A stretch of 64,000 nucleotides of DNA from Chondrilla cf. caribensis (GCA_964020155.1 OZ026568.1:577001-641000); one strand, 5' to 3'. Positions 34,233-48,178 are shown, counted from the first letter of the stretch. Numbers and translations: made by a program. The notes: generated by a model not told the origin, from the sequence alone.

Positions 34233-34948
34233 TATCAGTGAATTGCTAGGCAATTAATTGACAAATTTTGCTAACAATTACAAGACTTAGTGTACAAATA
34301 ACATACCCCAATGTATATATATATATATATATATGTATGTATCCCGATTGGTGATATTGTCACTTAACTTCAAAAGCACCGACTACGGTATATACCCGAT
34401 ATACCGGGATATATTTCTGACCTCATTACTGATATACCCCGTTTTCTTAATTGAAAGGAAGCAATCATTTATCGCCGCACTTGTCACTTAAGACAACCAA
34501 TGTACCAGCAATACTGATACACAATGAACGCTGAAGACCAAACCAATTCAGTTGAAGGAACACAAAATCAGCGCACAAACCTCGTGTTTTCAGAAGGGTG
34601 GCGAATCGAGAACGATTTTAACATGAATCGATCGGTCGTTTAGATCGAAGACTTCGTGGTTCGGGCTTCTAGGCTGAATAATACTTACTCAGTCTATTTT
34701 CTTGGCGGCGTTTTGGGCACATAAGGATTTGTCCACTCTTCTAAGTCGGTAAGCTCAGAGAAACGATCGCTATTATCATTATCCCCACACCTCTTTTTGC
34801 TAGGTATTAGAGAGTTGATGGGTACTCGGTTATTGTTAACTTGCCTGTGATTATAGGTTTTACTGTCGTTTCCAGCTCCCAAAGAAATTTCTCATCTGTA
34901 TTCACAACGCTGACATACTTTTCGATCGTTTTGATGGGATACATATTT

Positions 34949-35085
34949 GTTATACCCCGCCTTTGCTGGGTATATGGCGATATACTTGAGTGTCAGGAAG
35001 CAATAACCTCGGGCTTCGCCCTCGGTATATCGCTTCCTGACACTCAAGTATATTCGCCATGTACCCAGCAAAGGTGGGGCATAAC
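34949..35085. mobile_element. 137-bp near-perfect foldback
   Basis: Arms of about 55 bp ('ACCCCGCCTTTGCTGGGTAT' on the left, complement on the right) around a short CG-rich centre ('cctcgggcttcgccctcgg'). Absent from the corresponding part of NLR-B. Confidence 0.85.
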
Positions 35086-35099
35086 TAATACATATATAT

Positions 35100-35284
35100 G
35101 AGTGCAGAAAAATTAAGTCACATTGAAACTGAAAAACTTATCTGGGCAAATCTGGTATATACACACACATATATATCCTGTACCAAGGGACAATTGGCAA
35201 GCATAGAATTTGGCCGGTATAAAATTTAGCAGATTTGCTCAGATAAGTTTTACGGTTTCAATGTGGCTTAATTTTTCTGCACTC
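35100..35284. mobile_element. 185-bp foldback element with about 60-bp arms
   Basis: Arm 'GAGTGCAGAAAAATTAAG' at the left with its complement at the right; the arms match with a few mismatches through 'aaacttatctg.gcaaatct'. A decayed relative is seen in NLR-B at about 54395-54483 ('tttctgcactc' end). Confidence 0.8.
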
Positions 35285-38200
35285 ATGATCATATTACAAC
35301 TATTAGCTAATACATAATTTAAAGTTGATGGAGACTTCCAATATTGGTAACTGCATAGTAAATAGTAAAAGAGAAGAGCTACCATGTGAAAGGGAATCCA
35401 GCAACATGAAGGACCAATGTGAACACCATGCAGTGATGGGGGAGAGTACCATCCTTGGCCGTGTCTCCAGATATTTTGCGAGTCAGTAATGTATGCTTGG
35501 TATAGGGACGCCATTTTGTTTTTGTGTCATTCCTACATAATAGTATCATGGAGTGTGGTAGCACTCTATGATATATCAGTGGCTCTCCAGTAAAGAATGG
35601 ACAACGGTAATTGCAATCTGATGACGTCATTACTACAACAACTAGAATAAAGACGTACACTAGTTTGGTATAGCTAACCCTTAATTACTCCTTACCGACA
35701 ACTGTAGTAATGTCCTAGTAGGTACTGAGATAGTGCTGGCTACATCAAACTTGGCATACACAGGCTGTAAACGCATGCTCAATCATTTAGTAAGCTTTAT
35801 GCAATGTTGTCATGTTATTAGGTTAAGTAACGTACTCTCCAAATTACCACTCCTAGTTCTGATATGTTCTTGTTCCTGGAAACTCCCTTCACCATCGACA
35901 ACATGAGGTCTCCAACATCTTCTGACCTCTACAACAATACACAAAGATAGGATGATAAAGATGTGTATATGTGCATGGGATTATATACCCCTCACATGAC
36001 CAACTTCAACCTTCACAAGCTGTTCACTGGCAGCAACCAATTCCTCCAATTCATCAGAGGAAATGAGACACTGACCAGATTGTTCAGATTGGTCAGGGAT
36101 GGAGGATCTGAGGTGCTAATATAGAAACAACACTTGATTCTCATTTTCCACTCTTTATTCTTTCATGTGTTATCTGTCAGTAGCTCTTGTCATGTGACCA
36201 AACATACCGTATCCTCCATGTACACAACAAGTTCCTTCAACTTCTTGGCATCCCTCAGACCAGACAACACAGCACACCACTGTTGACGGGTTAACGACAT
36301 CTCCACTGTACACTTCTCACGATGAACTAACAGACTCTTTAGAAGTTGCACTGGTACTATCGGCCAATCAATAATAATATGATAAGAAAAATAGCCTCAG
36401 ACAAATTCCAAGTAGTACATTGCATAATATAATTAAGAACATTGGAACAAATAGTGCCATAGAGTACGGCGTCACTCAAAAATACTGTAAAGGCATTAGG
36501 GGGTACCATAGAGCTTGGTTGAATAAACCAGAGGCATCAATGAACTGCATGTACATGCAGTGAGAAACACATGCTTGGTATGTAAAACAGTACTGGAAGG
36601 GGATAATCAGGAGGGAAAACATTCTGTTGGGGAGGGGATGCTTCCTCTGCATGGTTCTCTGCTCTAAATGAAGGCATGTAAAGTATTGAATGGAAGAAAC
36701 ACACAATTGTAACTCACCTTCATGTCCACCTTTCAAATCAATGGTGACCTCATTGAGTGTCTCATTCGAACAAAGATGTTCAATGATTATGGACAAACCA
36801 GGATGATCATGGTGAACCCTGCCATTTAAATGGAATTCTCTAAGGCAATTGTTAGCTTTCAAAGCTTCACCAATTCTGTAACAGTCTTCTTCAGGTAAGG
36901 TCTGGTAAATGTAAGAAATCAAATCAATTCTCTAAGAAAATCATTGACAACCTTTATAAGTTATTACCCTGGTCTACCCAAACCCTCAACCCTATGCTAC
37001 AGGTAGACAACTACTGCAATGAATAACAGATTCTGAATTATGACACATCTGAATGTAAAATGTATACTCAGTGTGACTGCATGTAGATTTCCTAATTTTT
37101 TTGATGTAGGAATTTCCATTTTAATTTACCAAAAACAAATAAGCAAGACAGGACAAATTGTACCTTCATCCAACGTGAATTTAATACATTGAGTTTTCCC
37201 AATAGACACATGGACCGAAGACAATTAACCTTCAGTTTTATATTATGCATATAAATTTAATACTAGAATTGTATACATGTAGCCCATAAATTAAATCATA
37301 TGCTACATATTACAAATACTCAATGGGCATACGGTCATACTGCGTTGGATTGATTCAAAACTAACAGGGTACCATAATTATATGGTTATTGGCACTAATT
37401 ACGATGCATGCATACATGGGAACTATTTGAGTACCACACATCTTACTGTATATGGGCTCAAGTACAGAGTGAGAGGCTTAAGTGCTGGTAGTTTGGTCAG
37501 AGCAGACAAGACTACTTCCACACTGTTAGGTACATAACGTCCTCCAAGTCCAAGTACATTAAGTTCTCCAACTCCTAATCTCATTGGTAGCTCGATAGTT
37601 TCCAAGTGTCGTGCTTTCACAAATGCCTTGGAAAGTGTTGTCCAATCTGCAAAAAGTCGACAAATATAATGGAAACAAAATACATGAATTACATTAATAC
37701 AAATATTATATATATAGGACCATAAGTACATGTTACGATATTACTGTAACTTTTACATATTACACAAATCACATCAGTGATCATGACACAGTACTTTAAT
37801 TATGGCACACAGTACAATCTATACATGTATTCAACAAAGGTCAAAGGTCATGAATTACTTCAAAGTTAGTAATAGGTAATATATACACAGGATTCTTTGC
37901 TTCTCAGTGGATAACACCGATGAGAAGGGTTTAGTGTGACAGTTTCAGATTAGTAGACTTTGGGGGATCCCAGATTTATCAAGTCTGTATACATGAACTC
38001 CTGCATACATACGGTATTACCAATAACATAATATTATAATTACACACACAATTACTATGGACGTAATAGATAAAGCATGGCACTTCGAGGTGTCTGATTT
38101 ATCCATTACAAAATATGTAGTAATACCAAGTAGTAACAGAGTTTATATTCACCTCTTTCACTTAAATGGTGACATCTCAACTCTCTCAGACATGGCATTA

Positions 38201-41200
38201 AATTAGACATGAGTTTATCTGTGAGAACAGCATCTGCCGTAGAGTTAGCCCAAGGGTTAGTTGAAAGATGAAGCCTTTGGAGGGTAGGGTGGTGCTGGAG
38301 GGAGTATCTTACAACTTGTGCATCATATGATGACCACACGTCAGCAGTGATAGAGGTCTTGAACAAATCTCCTAGAATTTCTCTTGACAAAGAGCTGTTA
38401 TCAGCTTCAAATAACGACGTCATGACAACCATGTCATCATCCCTAATTAACCCCTGATCAACCACCTCTCTGGCATGTTCCGACAAAACAGAGTAGCTGA
38501 GTCCTTCAAATCAACATTTTTGAGTTTAGTCAGGTTGCAATAGACTTTCCACACTTCAGCCATCTCGGGACGATGGAACTCTTCTTTCCAAATTATTTCT
38601 TGATCCGACTCACTCTGCATAGCAATGTGGACTGCAGCCAATGTTTCTTGCACTGTCTTGTGGTTTAGCTGATAGAAAACAGCTACAATTGGAGAGATTT
38701 CGCCAACATACTCAGAAAACAGGAGGTTGTAGATGCTACCCCGCTTGTCCAGGTACCTCATCACATCACCTAGATCATCATCTGTCAGAATCAGACGCTG
38801 ACCTTTTCTGTCGATACAGCACTTGTAAGCCACCTCACACAGAGGGTAGAACCCAGGAAACTGATCCTCAGGAACATTAAGGACATTTTCAATAGGACAT
38901 TTTAAGGATTCTGAACCTGACAAAATGTTATATTCAGACAACTCGTGACAGATGTATTTAGTGTAGATACCACCAGTAGTTCCTGGGAGGGGATCACTTC
39001 CAATGTGATCCTGGACTTTACATATGATTTCAAGAACCCTGGGAACACGGCACATTCCACGTAATAAAGGACGTCCAGTTAAGTGTTGAATCAATTTATC
39101 TGATTCATCTGCTGCTTTGCTCCTGTCCTCAGGGTGGACTCCAGCAAAGAAGCTCTTAATGTATTCATTGATGTCTGTGTCAGTGAATCCAAAGATTTCC
39201 ACATGACGGTGAGGTTGTTGGATCAGAGAAATCAGATCAGGAATTCTAGAAGGTCGGGTGGTGACAAACACATCACATTCGTTGAGGTAAGGATTGACCC
39301 GTGAGAGAAGTTCCATAACAAAGGGGGAACTCCCTAGCTGGTCTGGAACCTCATCAAACCCATCTAGAATGAGGGCAACACCTTCTCCATCTCTCTCCTC
39401 CAGTGACTGGCACAATTCAGGAAGGTTTAACACTCTCTGGTACTCTCTCAACAAGAACCGAAGATCAATGTCTCCTGTATATGAATCCAAATACAATCGC
39501 AATCGACGAAGTTCCACCAGAAGCACTAGACTATACTGGTTTGGGAGAGACTGAGAGTACAGATCCTTGCAGAGCTTGTGCGAGAGAGTGGTCTTACCAC
39601 ATCCAGGTGCACCGCTGATGACCACTCTCTTTCCCGATATCACCTCACCACAGTTGAGGATGTCCTCGTATTCAATCTTCTTTGATGTTTTGTAATACTC
39701 ATCTATGCCATGGATGACGGCCTGTAAAAAGTCACTGACATCCTTTTTTCGCTTGACACGATAATAATTCTGCTCCACAGTTGCTAGATTGATAAACTGG
39801 GCAGATTTTGGTGCATATTGTATGGTAGGTTGCTTTTCATAGAAAGCTTTCAACCTTTCATGCACCTACAAAACAAATCATGGGAGACAAATTTACAATA
39901 ACATTGTCAGTGTTTACCCGGATGCAATACATACATGTGGACTGAACTGCATACCTACACACCTATACAACAGGATACATGTACATACATACAGGATAGC
40001 ATGTACGTACATGCACAATTATTAAAAGTATACCTTGTGTTATACTCAGCTGAAAGTATTAGTACATACATCAATGACTCGCATGTCTTTCATGTAGTAC
40101 ATGTAGAGTGGATAGTACATACTAATAGATTTATCTACACAACATGCATGCAGGCAATCATAACAGGACTGGTACAGATATACATCATATAATTATTTAA
40201 TCAACAAATAATATAGGGCTGCCACCCCCCAATTGATATTATTTGGGCATCTTTAGAAGTTTAGAAGAGCCTTTGCTGAAGATTTTATGTTCAAATATCA
40301 GCCTAATTCTAAGTGTTTCAAAATCGGACATCTTTATTCGCGATAGCTATTATAAATTTAATTTTGCAGTTACAGTATATGGAAAAACGCATCTATTATA
40401 TCGGATGAGCGATATAACATACCAGAAGTCAAAATGAAAATAATATAGCATATTAGATTGAAAATTAGAGATATATGTGTTGGCTTCCATACAAAAATGC
40501 AGATTTGCACAAATTTTGTAAATTTGAGAAACAGAACAAAACTTAATGCTCCCTGTACTTCAGCTGTACATGACAATCTCGGATGCTAATGGTTCGTTAC
40601 CATATGGAGTAAATTCAATACATATGTCAAAATCAATGAGTGCACAATTCACCTAGTACATGTTAATAAATTGAAAATTATAGACAGTTGAATGATTTGA
40701 ATTGTTAGATAAATAAAAAAAATAAAAAATAAAATAAATTTTAAGAGTTGATATTAACACGTTTTACACAATTAAGAAAGAGTGGACACATAAATGTCTG
40801 ACACTGACCTGCTTCAGCTTCCTAGATCTCTCATCATCCAATGTAGAGGAGGGCGGGGGTGGTTCAGGATGGGGAGGGTGGGGGACAGTGGGTGGTTGAG
40901 AGGATGGACCTGGAACAAGTGAGAACAGGAGAAGTAAACCCACATACACACATATGCACTCAGTACTGTATGCATGGAAGAATATGGAACACAAGGATAC
41001 GGATATGGAATTCTAACATGCAGCATCCTGGGATACTTGGCAGTGATCAGTCTGAGATTAGTCCATTACTGTGTACACTGCCCAACAGAATGTCCAGGAC
41101 ACTCTGGTTACAGTACTACAGTAACTGTATGTAGATATATAAAACAACACACATGGGCAATCTGTACAGCATGGAGTGCATGTATATGAATCACAGTTGT

Positions 41201-42895
41201 ACACACATGTACAGAATCTGATTTTGATTCAGAAAATATTAGGATTTTTTAACTTACTGGAAGGTGGTAAGTCTACATCCTTCTTCATATCCTCTCCGAG
41301 CTCCTTCATCAGAGGGTAGTCATTTTGCCCAGTCATCACACCACACAGGTGATGGATGGTGTCTGATGTAGCGTTGGATCGCAGATGGAGATAAAACTTC
41401 TCATTAGCTTCACTTCCAGTAATGAGCTTCTGATCAATCTGATGGTAGAGACCTTCCGGAATGACCTTGTATACGTACAGTCTACCAGCAATGGAGCAGG
41501 TGTGCATACACTCCAGGAATCGATCCCTGTACTTCTCCATGAAGGGGTCAGATCGGAAGTCTTGACCAAAATAAGGATAATAGATATAATATTATAATAC
41601 ATTTTATTATACAGTAAGCATTATGATATACTTGTATTGCGTACATGGGTGTGCAGCAAGGACACTACTAGGGCGATATCACCAATGTTATCTGCCCAAG
41701 GGGGTCAATATCATATGTTAGGGACTGCCACAGGTGGGCCCTATACAATAATATTATTTTATACATGTGTTCCTATGCACAATCACATAACCACAACAGT
41801 GCACTTACATTATAGTTTATAATATGAGCAAAAACTGACCAATTTGATATGCTGACAATTTAAAATTGGACTAGAAGTCAATAGCAGAAGCTTTGTTGAA
41901 CAAAATATCCTTAGTGAAGGTTCTTCAAATCTGAAAAGGAAACTCAAGTTTTCCAGGTGTGGAGGTGGCATCTCCACAAGTTTCTGAACTTGAATTGTTG
42001 TAATCAGCAATAAACTGTACTACATTTTGTGTTCACATGCATGTGATGTTGAATAATTGTCCATTATGTGCAACCACAGTTTTCCAAGGCTGGTTTGTCA
42101 GCAATATTAAATTTATTAATAACTAACATTTCAAAAATTCGGCCCTTTTCATAATTTCTCTCATTTGAATGTACAGTAAGTCAGTCATTGCCAGTTCACA
42201 AGAGCATTACATCTGTTGCAACAGTTGTTGGGAAAATCCTTTCGGATTTAGGAGCGTTCGGAAACACAGTCTCGTGAAGAGTTTTTCATCTGCATGGAAG
42301 AAGAACTGCAGACCTGCAAATCTGTGGATGAAGAACTCTCTTCATCAGACTTTGTTTCTAAATTCTCCTCAATCCAAAAGGATTTTCCCAACAACAGTTG
42401 GAAACTTCGCAGTCCAAAATCCCTATGTCTGTTATTCTACTTGCCTTGCTGGGCGCTATGTACTTTTTGGTCTCATAAAATATCAAATACATTGCCCATC
42501 AACACTATACTTCCATTTTTCACATCATTCACCACATCACTGAATACACTATACATTATCACTTGTTATAGTCTGGCATTGTTACAATAACACATAACTA
42601 TAGGTACGTATGTATGTATATAGCTATATTGTACAGGGTGAACCGGGTGACTTGGAATCAATACCTCGAAGCACTCCAGCACTGATCTATTGATACAACT
42701 TCAGGTTGGTGTTATCTTCATGGACAGATGATTTATGGAATATTGAAAAACACTTGTCCACAGCTGAAGATTAACAGTGTCTGAAGTCACCCAATTCCAC
42801 ATTATCCCGCTTTACCCAAGACAAATTTTGCTATCATGCAATTTTAAGAATTTCATGATCAGCACTTGCATGGACTGGCCGGTCAGACTACTAAC

Positions 42896-43226
42896 CTCCT
42901 TGTTCTGACTGGCTACGTCCGGTAACAGGTCCAGGATTGATCTCCACATCACCTGATAACAGCAATAATAAGATCATCATCGAGGTATGTCTGCGGGTCT
43001 TATGACTTCTGAAAGGTCTCGATTTCCTCGCCAGACACAACCACGTACGAGAGAGAGGAGACCGACCGACAGTGTTCCGGATACTGGAGTACGAATTGTC
43101 CTCAAGAAAGACGCCCGATTTACCGTTCTGCATCCATTGCGCTAGATCAGAACCGTAGGAACACGGCACAACTGGCAGGAATATCAGCGATATGAAGAGG
43201 ATGTGGGCAGAAAGTAGAAACGCCAT
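42896..43226 (-). other. leader exon of NLR-A with 2A-like ribosome-skipping motif
   Basis: This 331-nt exon encodes 110 residues. Residues 1-25 are signal-peptide-like (M-A-F, hydrophobic run, then PCSYG). Residues 84-91 are a hydrophobic run (ILLLLLS) leading into 'GDVEINPGP' at 92-100, a perfect match to the 2A consensus D-x-E-x-N-P-G-P. Skipping would occur between G99 and P100. Exon 1 joins exon 2 in phase (G|AC) to give '...[15 protein letters not shown]'. Confidence 0.85.
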
Positions 43227-43554
43227 GTTTTATTGGGAATAAGGACGCCATTAGGAAAAGTCCCTATACATAACTAACACTCGCACTTGATAGCTTGAAT
43301 AAACTGAGGGACCAGCTATGACAGTATAAAGAGTTCCATCATTGTGATAGATTCCAGTTCTTCACATCTCTCCACATACACCTCTCACGATCACTGCTCA
43401 ATGACACTCCACATTTAACAAACAACAATAATAATTAGAATTTCAACAGAATCATTACAAGTCAATTAAAACTGATGACACACGGACGACACAATCAGCA
43501 ACACATCATATCAAGTACACACAGGAAGTGCACGGAGGAATTAACGGGGGTCAC
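43227..43554. other. intergenic: NLR-A promoter region
   Basis: 328 bp between the NLR-A start and the 3' end of the beta-TrCP-like fragment. Much of 43370-43554 is shared with 62215-62407. No clear TATA box seen. Confidence 0.45.
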
Positions 43555-43923
43555 TCAAATGGAGGTGACGTGTTCAAGGTGGGGTTTCTGGGGGGAGTGG
43601 TCTGGAGACTCTTGAAACTTTGAATTCTCCACCTCCATCTTGGTGGATCCGAACACATCAGTTCCTGCCTCCGCACTGAGGAAGTCCCAAATTAGAATGG
43701 TGTCATCGTGAGAGCTGCTCACAATCTAGAAGTCATCAAACTGTAGTCTGAAGACACGTCCTGTGTGTTCCTGGAAGGTGGAGAAGTTGTTCAGCATGAC
43801 ACCTCACACAGTGAGGGATGATACAATAGATGAATATTTATCATATTGGTACTGGGAAAGTGTGGCAGATAAACAGATTTGGCAGATTGATGAGAATGCA
43901 CTGCACATGTAAAACATGCAAAG

Positions 43924-44507
43924 TTAAGGTACGTCAGATGGTAAACTTTATGACGTCAGGTGGTCAGACCGAAAGTTGTCAGATGACCGTACGGGTGTTG
44001 ATCGATGACCGTACGGATGTCAATTGTTGACCGTCTGGGTGTTGGTCAGCGACTGTTCGCTTTATCATCCATTACGCTACATATAACCGTGATGATCGAG
44101 AATGTTAAATAGAAACCGCCACTTTGATTTCCTTTTGCAACTGCAGCCTCAGTTCTTCCAAAGTTGTTTTATCATTCTCCTCTATTCCCATGTCTATCTT
44201 TTCATGATAGCATCGGTTCGAAAATCTGGTGCCCAACCTCCTTGCGATACATAGTCCAGGCCTCACAATAACGCTTTAAAAATTGCCCAATTAGGAAAAT
44301 ATTCAGTTTGTGGGTAATTGCTAAACAATGCCTTAAATCCTGTCGAGAGAAATCGGTTCTCTATTGCGAAAATCAATGAAGTCAGCCATCTTGTTCCGCC
44401 ATCTTCATACATATGTACGTTCACACTCTGACCGTTGATCGACCGCTAATTGACCACTACCGGTCTGACCACCTGACATCATGAAATTTACTATGGGAAG
44501 TACCGTA
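43924..44507. mobile_element. MITE, 584 bp, in the intron of the beta-TrCP fragment
   Basis: Inverted ends share 'gacgtcaggtggtcagaccg' with its complement near 44463-44485, and end in ttaaggtac.../...gtaccgtaa. The better-preserved sister copy is at 62777-63265. Internal 'gatgaccgtacgggtgt' repeats. No coding capacity. Confidence 0.82.
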
Positions 44508-44518
44508 AGTACATAGAT

Positions 44519-44640
44519 ACAGTGTATAGGGAGGAATCACTGCACCACACACTGGACAGTGTATAGGGAGGAATCACTGCACCACACACTGGACAGTGTA
44601 TAGGGAGGAATCACTGCACCACACACTGGACAGTACACTG
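44519..44640. repeat. 37-bp minisatellite, about 3 copies
   Basis: Unit 'gacagtgtatagggaggaat' plus 'cactgcaccacacactg'. Expanded to about 11-12 copies in the duplicate (63430-63835). Confidence 0.95.
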
Positions 44641-44923
44641 GACATGAAGGTTCACGGATTGTATACACACACACATGTAGACAGAGTATAGCTTACAGCT
44701 AGTGTCCTCAGACAGAGCTCAGCTGTTGGTGTACGAGGATCGAGGGCTGCCTTCAAGTCCCAAATCTTGATAGTTCTGTGAGGTAGATTGTGAGGTAGAC
44801 ACACATAATCACCTCAGTCCACAGGTACAATGTATGTACAGCACAACATATGACCATTGGTGTACGAATATGTAAGCACACACTCTACTCAGGAAGTGAG
44901 ATGATGACAATGACAGAGCACCA

Positions 44924-44929
<6 letters not shown>

Positions 44930-44980
<51 letters not shown>
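44930..44980. repeat. (CA)n microsatellite
   Basis: About 25 CA units between the second- and third-last exons of the beta-TrCP-like fragment. Confidence 0.97.
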
Positions 44981-45115
44981 TACAATAAATAGATAGTAAC
45001 ATACCCATCATAAGCTCCACTGACAATTCTCTTCCCATCATATCTGATACATCTCACAAGTTCATCATGTCCTTCCAGTAACTGCAGACAAGCACCACAC
45101 TCAATGTCCCAAATC

Positions 45116-46206
45116 CTACACAACCAACCAGAGATGATCAAGTGAATACAATGGATGCAACTCCTGTACCAGAGACCTGAGACCACAGTCTATGGAGGTA
45201 TAGATAAAAATTGATGAGCCCTAGTGACACACAGTCTCAGTAGTACACACTGTCCCAGTCTTATGATGTAGCATACGTACACATTCAATAGCACACTATC
45301 TTAGTAGCATACTCTCTCAGTAGCACAAGATTTAATAACACACTGATAAAGCAAGGATGGATATACACATGGTATCTATACGTATGTACATACACAGTCA
45401 GATGTACTCTGAGACAATCCTTTGGGGTAAAAATTTCCCTAAGACAGTTTCTACACAGATTCACTAAGCACAATGACGAAGACTACACTGTACATTTCTA
45501 TACAGTGATTGATATGGTACCAATCATATAAAACAGAATGTTCAACGGGCATACCCGTTAGTAGTGCAATTTTGATGTGTACTTGACTCAATCCTTCTAC
45601 TTGAGTTTCCAGAGAGGAATCAAGTTAGTCATATCATAATCACTATCAAATATGTATGTATACCCTGCTCGTTGCTGTTCTTCATAGCTGATTATGTAGG
45701 AAAATATCATATTTCAAACATAGCGCATAGTAAAGGTCGTTTAAACTAAAACACCAAACCCATTAGAGCAATGCAGCTAAGGATGTTTGCCAAGTTCTAC
45801 GTTGATCACCTGCGTGAATTATAGTAGTATAAACATTATCACTACATACGTAGGTGTACATTTTCATCAATTGTACATGATTAGTACCATAAGTGGATAT
45901 GGGCAGTACATACATATGTAGGTCCGAGTGGATCTGAGAAAACAACCCTCTTCTGCTCTTGTGTTCTTTGACATCAATCACTAGGTTATTCATACAGCAT
46001 TACAATGACGTTTTAGGAATTACAATAGCCTGTTCTATTTATGATACATGCTGTGATTTGAGCCACACTAAATAAAATTTAAAATGCTCTGACACATTCA
46101 TATCTGAGTTTGTGTGAACTGCCTAAGAGGGCTGTTTTCTCATATCTGCTCACAGACAGGTATGTACAAGGCTGTAGACAGTATATGCATACACATGCGG
46201 ACTCAC
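45116..46206. other. duplication junction region
   Basis: Left part is beta-TrCP-like intron. From about 45840 the sequence resembles TDRD1-like intron 5 near 25130 ('acgtaggtgtacattttt', 'gattagtaccataagtgg', 'atatgggc.gtac'). The tandem-duplication breakpoint should lie near 45840. An extra ~200 bp here (45925-46150) is missing from the original. Confidence 0.7.
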
Positions 46207-46391
46207 TTTAGTCAGCTTCTTCGGTATGTTGGCCACATACAGTGTGATGCCGTCCTTGGTGTTGTGAGCAGACAAGGCATTGCTGTTCCTAAAGGATTCA
46301 CGATATTCATGAGATTGGTTGAGATATCCCTCAGAGCCCTCCTCCCTACAGTATCAACAAGCAACAATCACAGAAATGGTGTATGTGAGCA

Positions 46392-46718
<327 letters not shown>

Positions 46719-46984
46719 GTAGACAATATCTCATGTACATACGTACATGTCCAAGTGTACATGCAGTGGACAACCTAAACAAGAGACTAGATTCCTGCAC
46801 AAGGAAGACTCACAACTTGATCTCTGGAGCCCGAGGCTGAGGAAGATGAGCACCAGGTCCCTTGTCGTAGGTGTTGAATGTGGGAGAGGTGAAGTCGTCC
46901 ATCATGGGATCCCAGTTGTCAAGGTTACCAGGACCACTGAACAAGAGGACAAAGGGAAGTGGATATACGTACAGACAGTGAACA

Positions 46985-47376
<392 letters not shown>

Positions 47377-47749
47377 GATCACTCACGGTTGGACAGGATT
47401 TCCTGTTGGAACTGATGATATTGGTAAACTCTGACTTTGTTCCACAAATGGAGAACTGGTCTGTTGCCATGGCAATCTTGTCACATTTGGCATTGAATGA
47501 GGCATTTGTTGTGATGGACCAAATATAGAACTCAAAGGGGAGCTACCCACCCTCTCCATCCTGTAAACAACACAACAAACAATGGATAGTAAATAACAAC
47601 AAATGCAATGTATGTGAAATGCAGTGCATTAATAAGAGGGGTCCCACAGGTCAGCCACAATGGAAAATATTTAGTTCCAAATGATCAACCACGTACATCT
47701 GATTAGGTTTCAACAAAACACATTCTGGTACACCAAAGAGTACATTGCT

Positions 47750-48178
47750 ACACTAGTGGTGCTACACTCCATCACTCTCAGATAGTCCACAGGCTACACT
47801 AGTGGTGTTACACTCCAACACTCTCAGATAGTCCACAGGCTACACTAGTGGTGCTACACTCCACCACTCTCAGATAGTCCACAGGCTACACTAGTGGTGC
47901 TACACTCCACCACTCTCAGATAGTCCACAGCCTACACTAGTGGTGCTACACTCCACCACTTTCAGATAGTCCACAGGCTACACTAGTGGTGCTACACTCC
48001 ACCACTCTCAGATAGTCCACAGGCTACACTAGTGGTGCTACACTCCACCACTCTCAGATAGTCCACAGGCTACACTAGTGGTGCTACACTCCAACACTCT
48101 CAGATAGTCCACAGGCTACACTAGTGGTGCTACACTCCACCACTCTCAGATAGTCCACAGGCTACACTAGTGGTCATA
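47750..48178. repeat. 46-bp minisatellite, about nine copies
   Basis: Unit 'ctacactagtggtgctacac' plus 'tccaccactctcagatagtc' and 'cacagg'. The original gene has 1.5 units at the same place. Confidence 0.95.

Larger units (their letters stand above)
27580..43226 (-). pseudogene. NLR-A: 2A-leader, death-fold, NACHT, LRR, Ser/Pro linker, death domain; frameshifted copy
   Basis: Sixteen exons, AG/GT bounded, with phases matching throughout: 43226-42896, 41560-41258, 40909-40809, 39865-38153, 37646-37447, 36931-36718, 36356-36208, 36115-35996, 35928-35836, 33177-33030, 31385-31243, 31156-31034, 30539-30350, 29883-29680, 28837-28511 and 27860-27580 (stop TAG). Exon 1 holds a signal-like leader and a 2A motif. 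Exon 2 is a death-fold (CARD-like) module. Exon 4 is NACHT (Walker [10 protein letters not shown], Walker [10 protein letters not shown]). Exons 5-13 are LRR-type and related modules, 14-15 a Ser/Pro/Arg-rich linker, and 16 a C-terminal death-fold domain. Relative to NLR-B, one T is missing near 38502, so translation leaves the frame in the NACHT exon and stops at 38447-38449. All other exons stay open. This could be a young pseudogene, a naturally truncated NACHT form or an assembly error. Confidence 0.85.
43555..45115 (-). pseudogene. BTRC: 5'-truncated beta-TrCP-like WD40 gene fragment with premature stop
   Basis: Three exons: 45115-45005 ('[20 protein letters not shown]', '[11 protein letters not shown]'), 44775-44697 ('[16 protein letters not shown]', 'LCLRTLA') and 43770-43555 ('[14 protein letters not shown]', '[16 protein letters not shown]'). 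The sequences match the last WD40 blades of BTRC/FBXW11, the substrate-recognising F-box protein of SCF ubiquitin ligases. In the last exon the codon for Gln after 'FDDF' is TAG (43726-43728); the intact copy at 62408-62623 has CAG. Upstream exons are missing: past 45115 the sequence runs into a duplicated TDRD1-like 5' end. Both defects mark this as a broken duplicate. Confidence 0.88.

Noticed and set aside
35370..35473. About 100-bp block almost identical to 54553-54656 in the NLR introns, first suspected to be an unrecognised exon
   Set aside because: The candidate exon would be about 82 nt and break the 0-0 phase between exons 9 and 10. Many other intron parts (for example 37035-37380 versus 56395-56700) are equally similar because the duplication is young.
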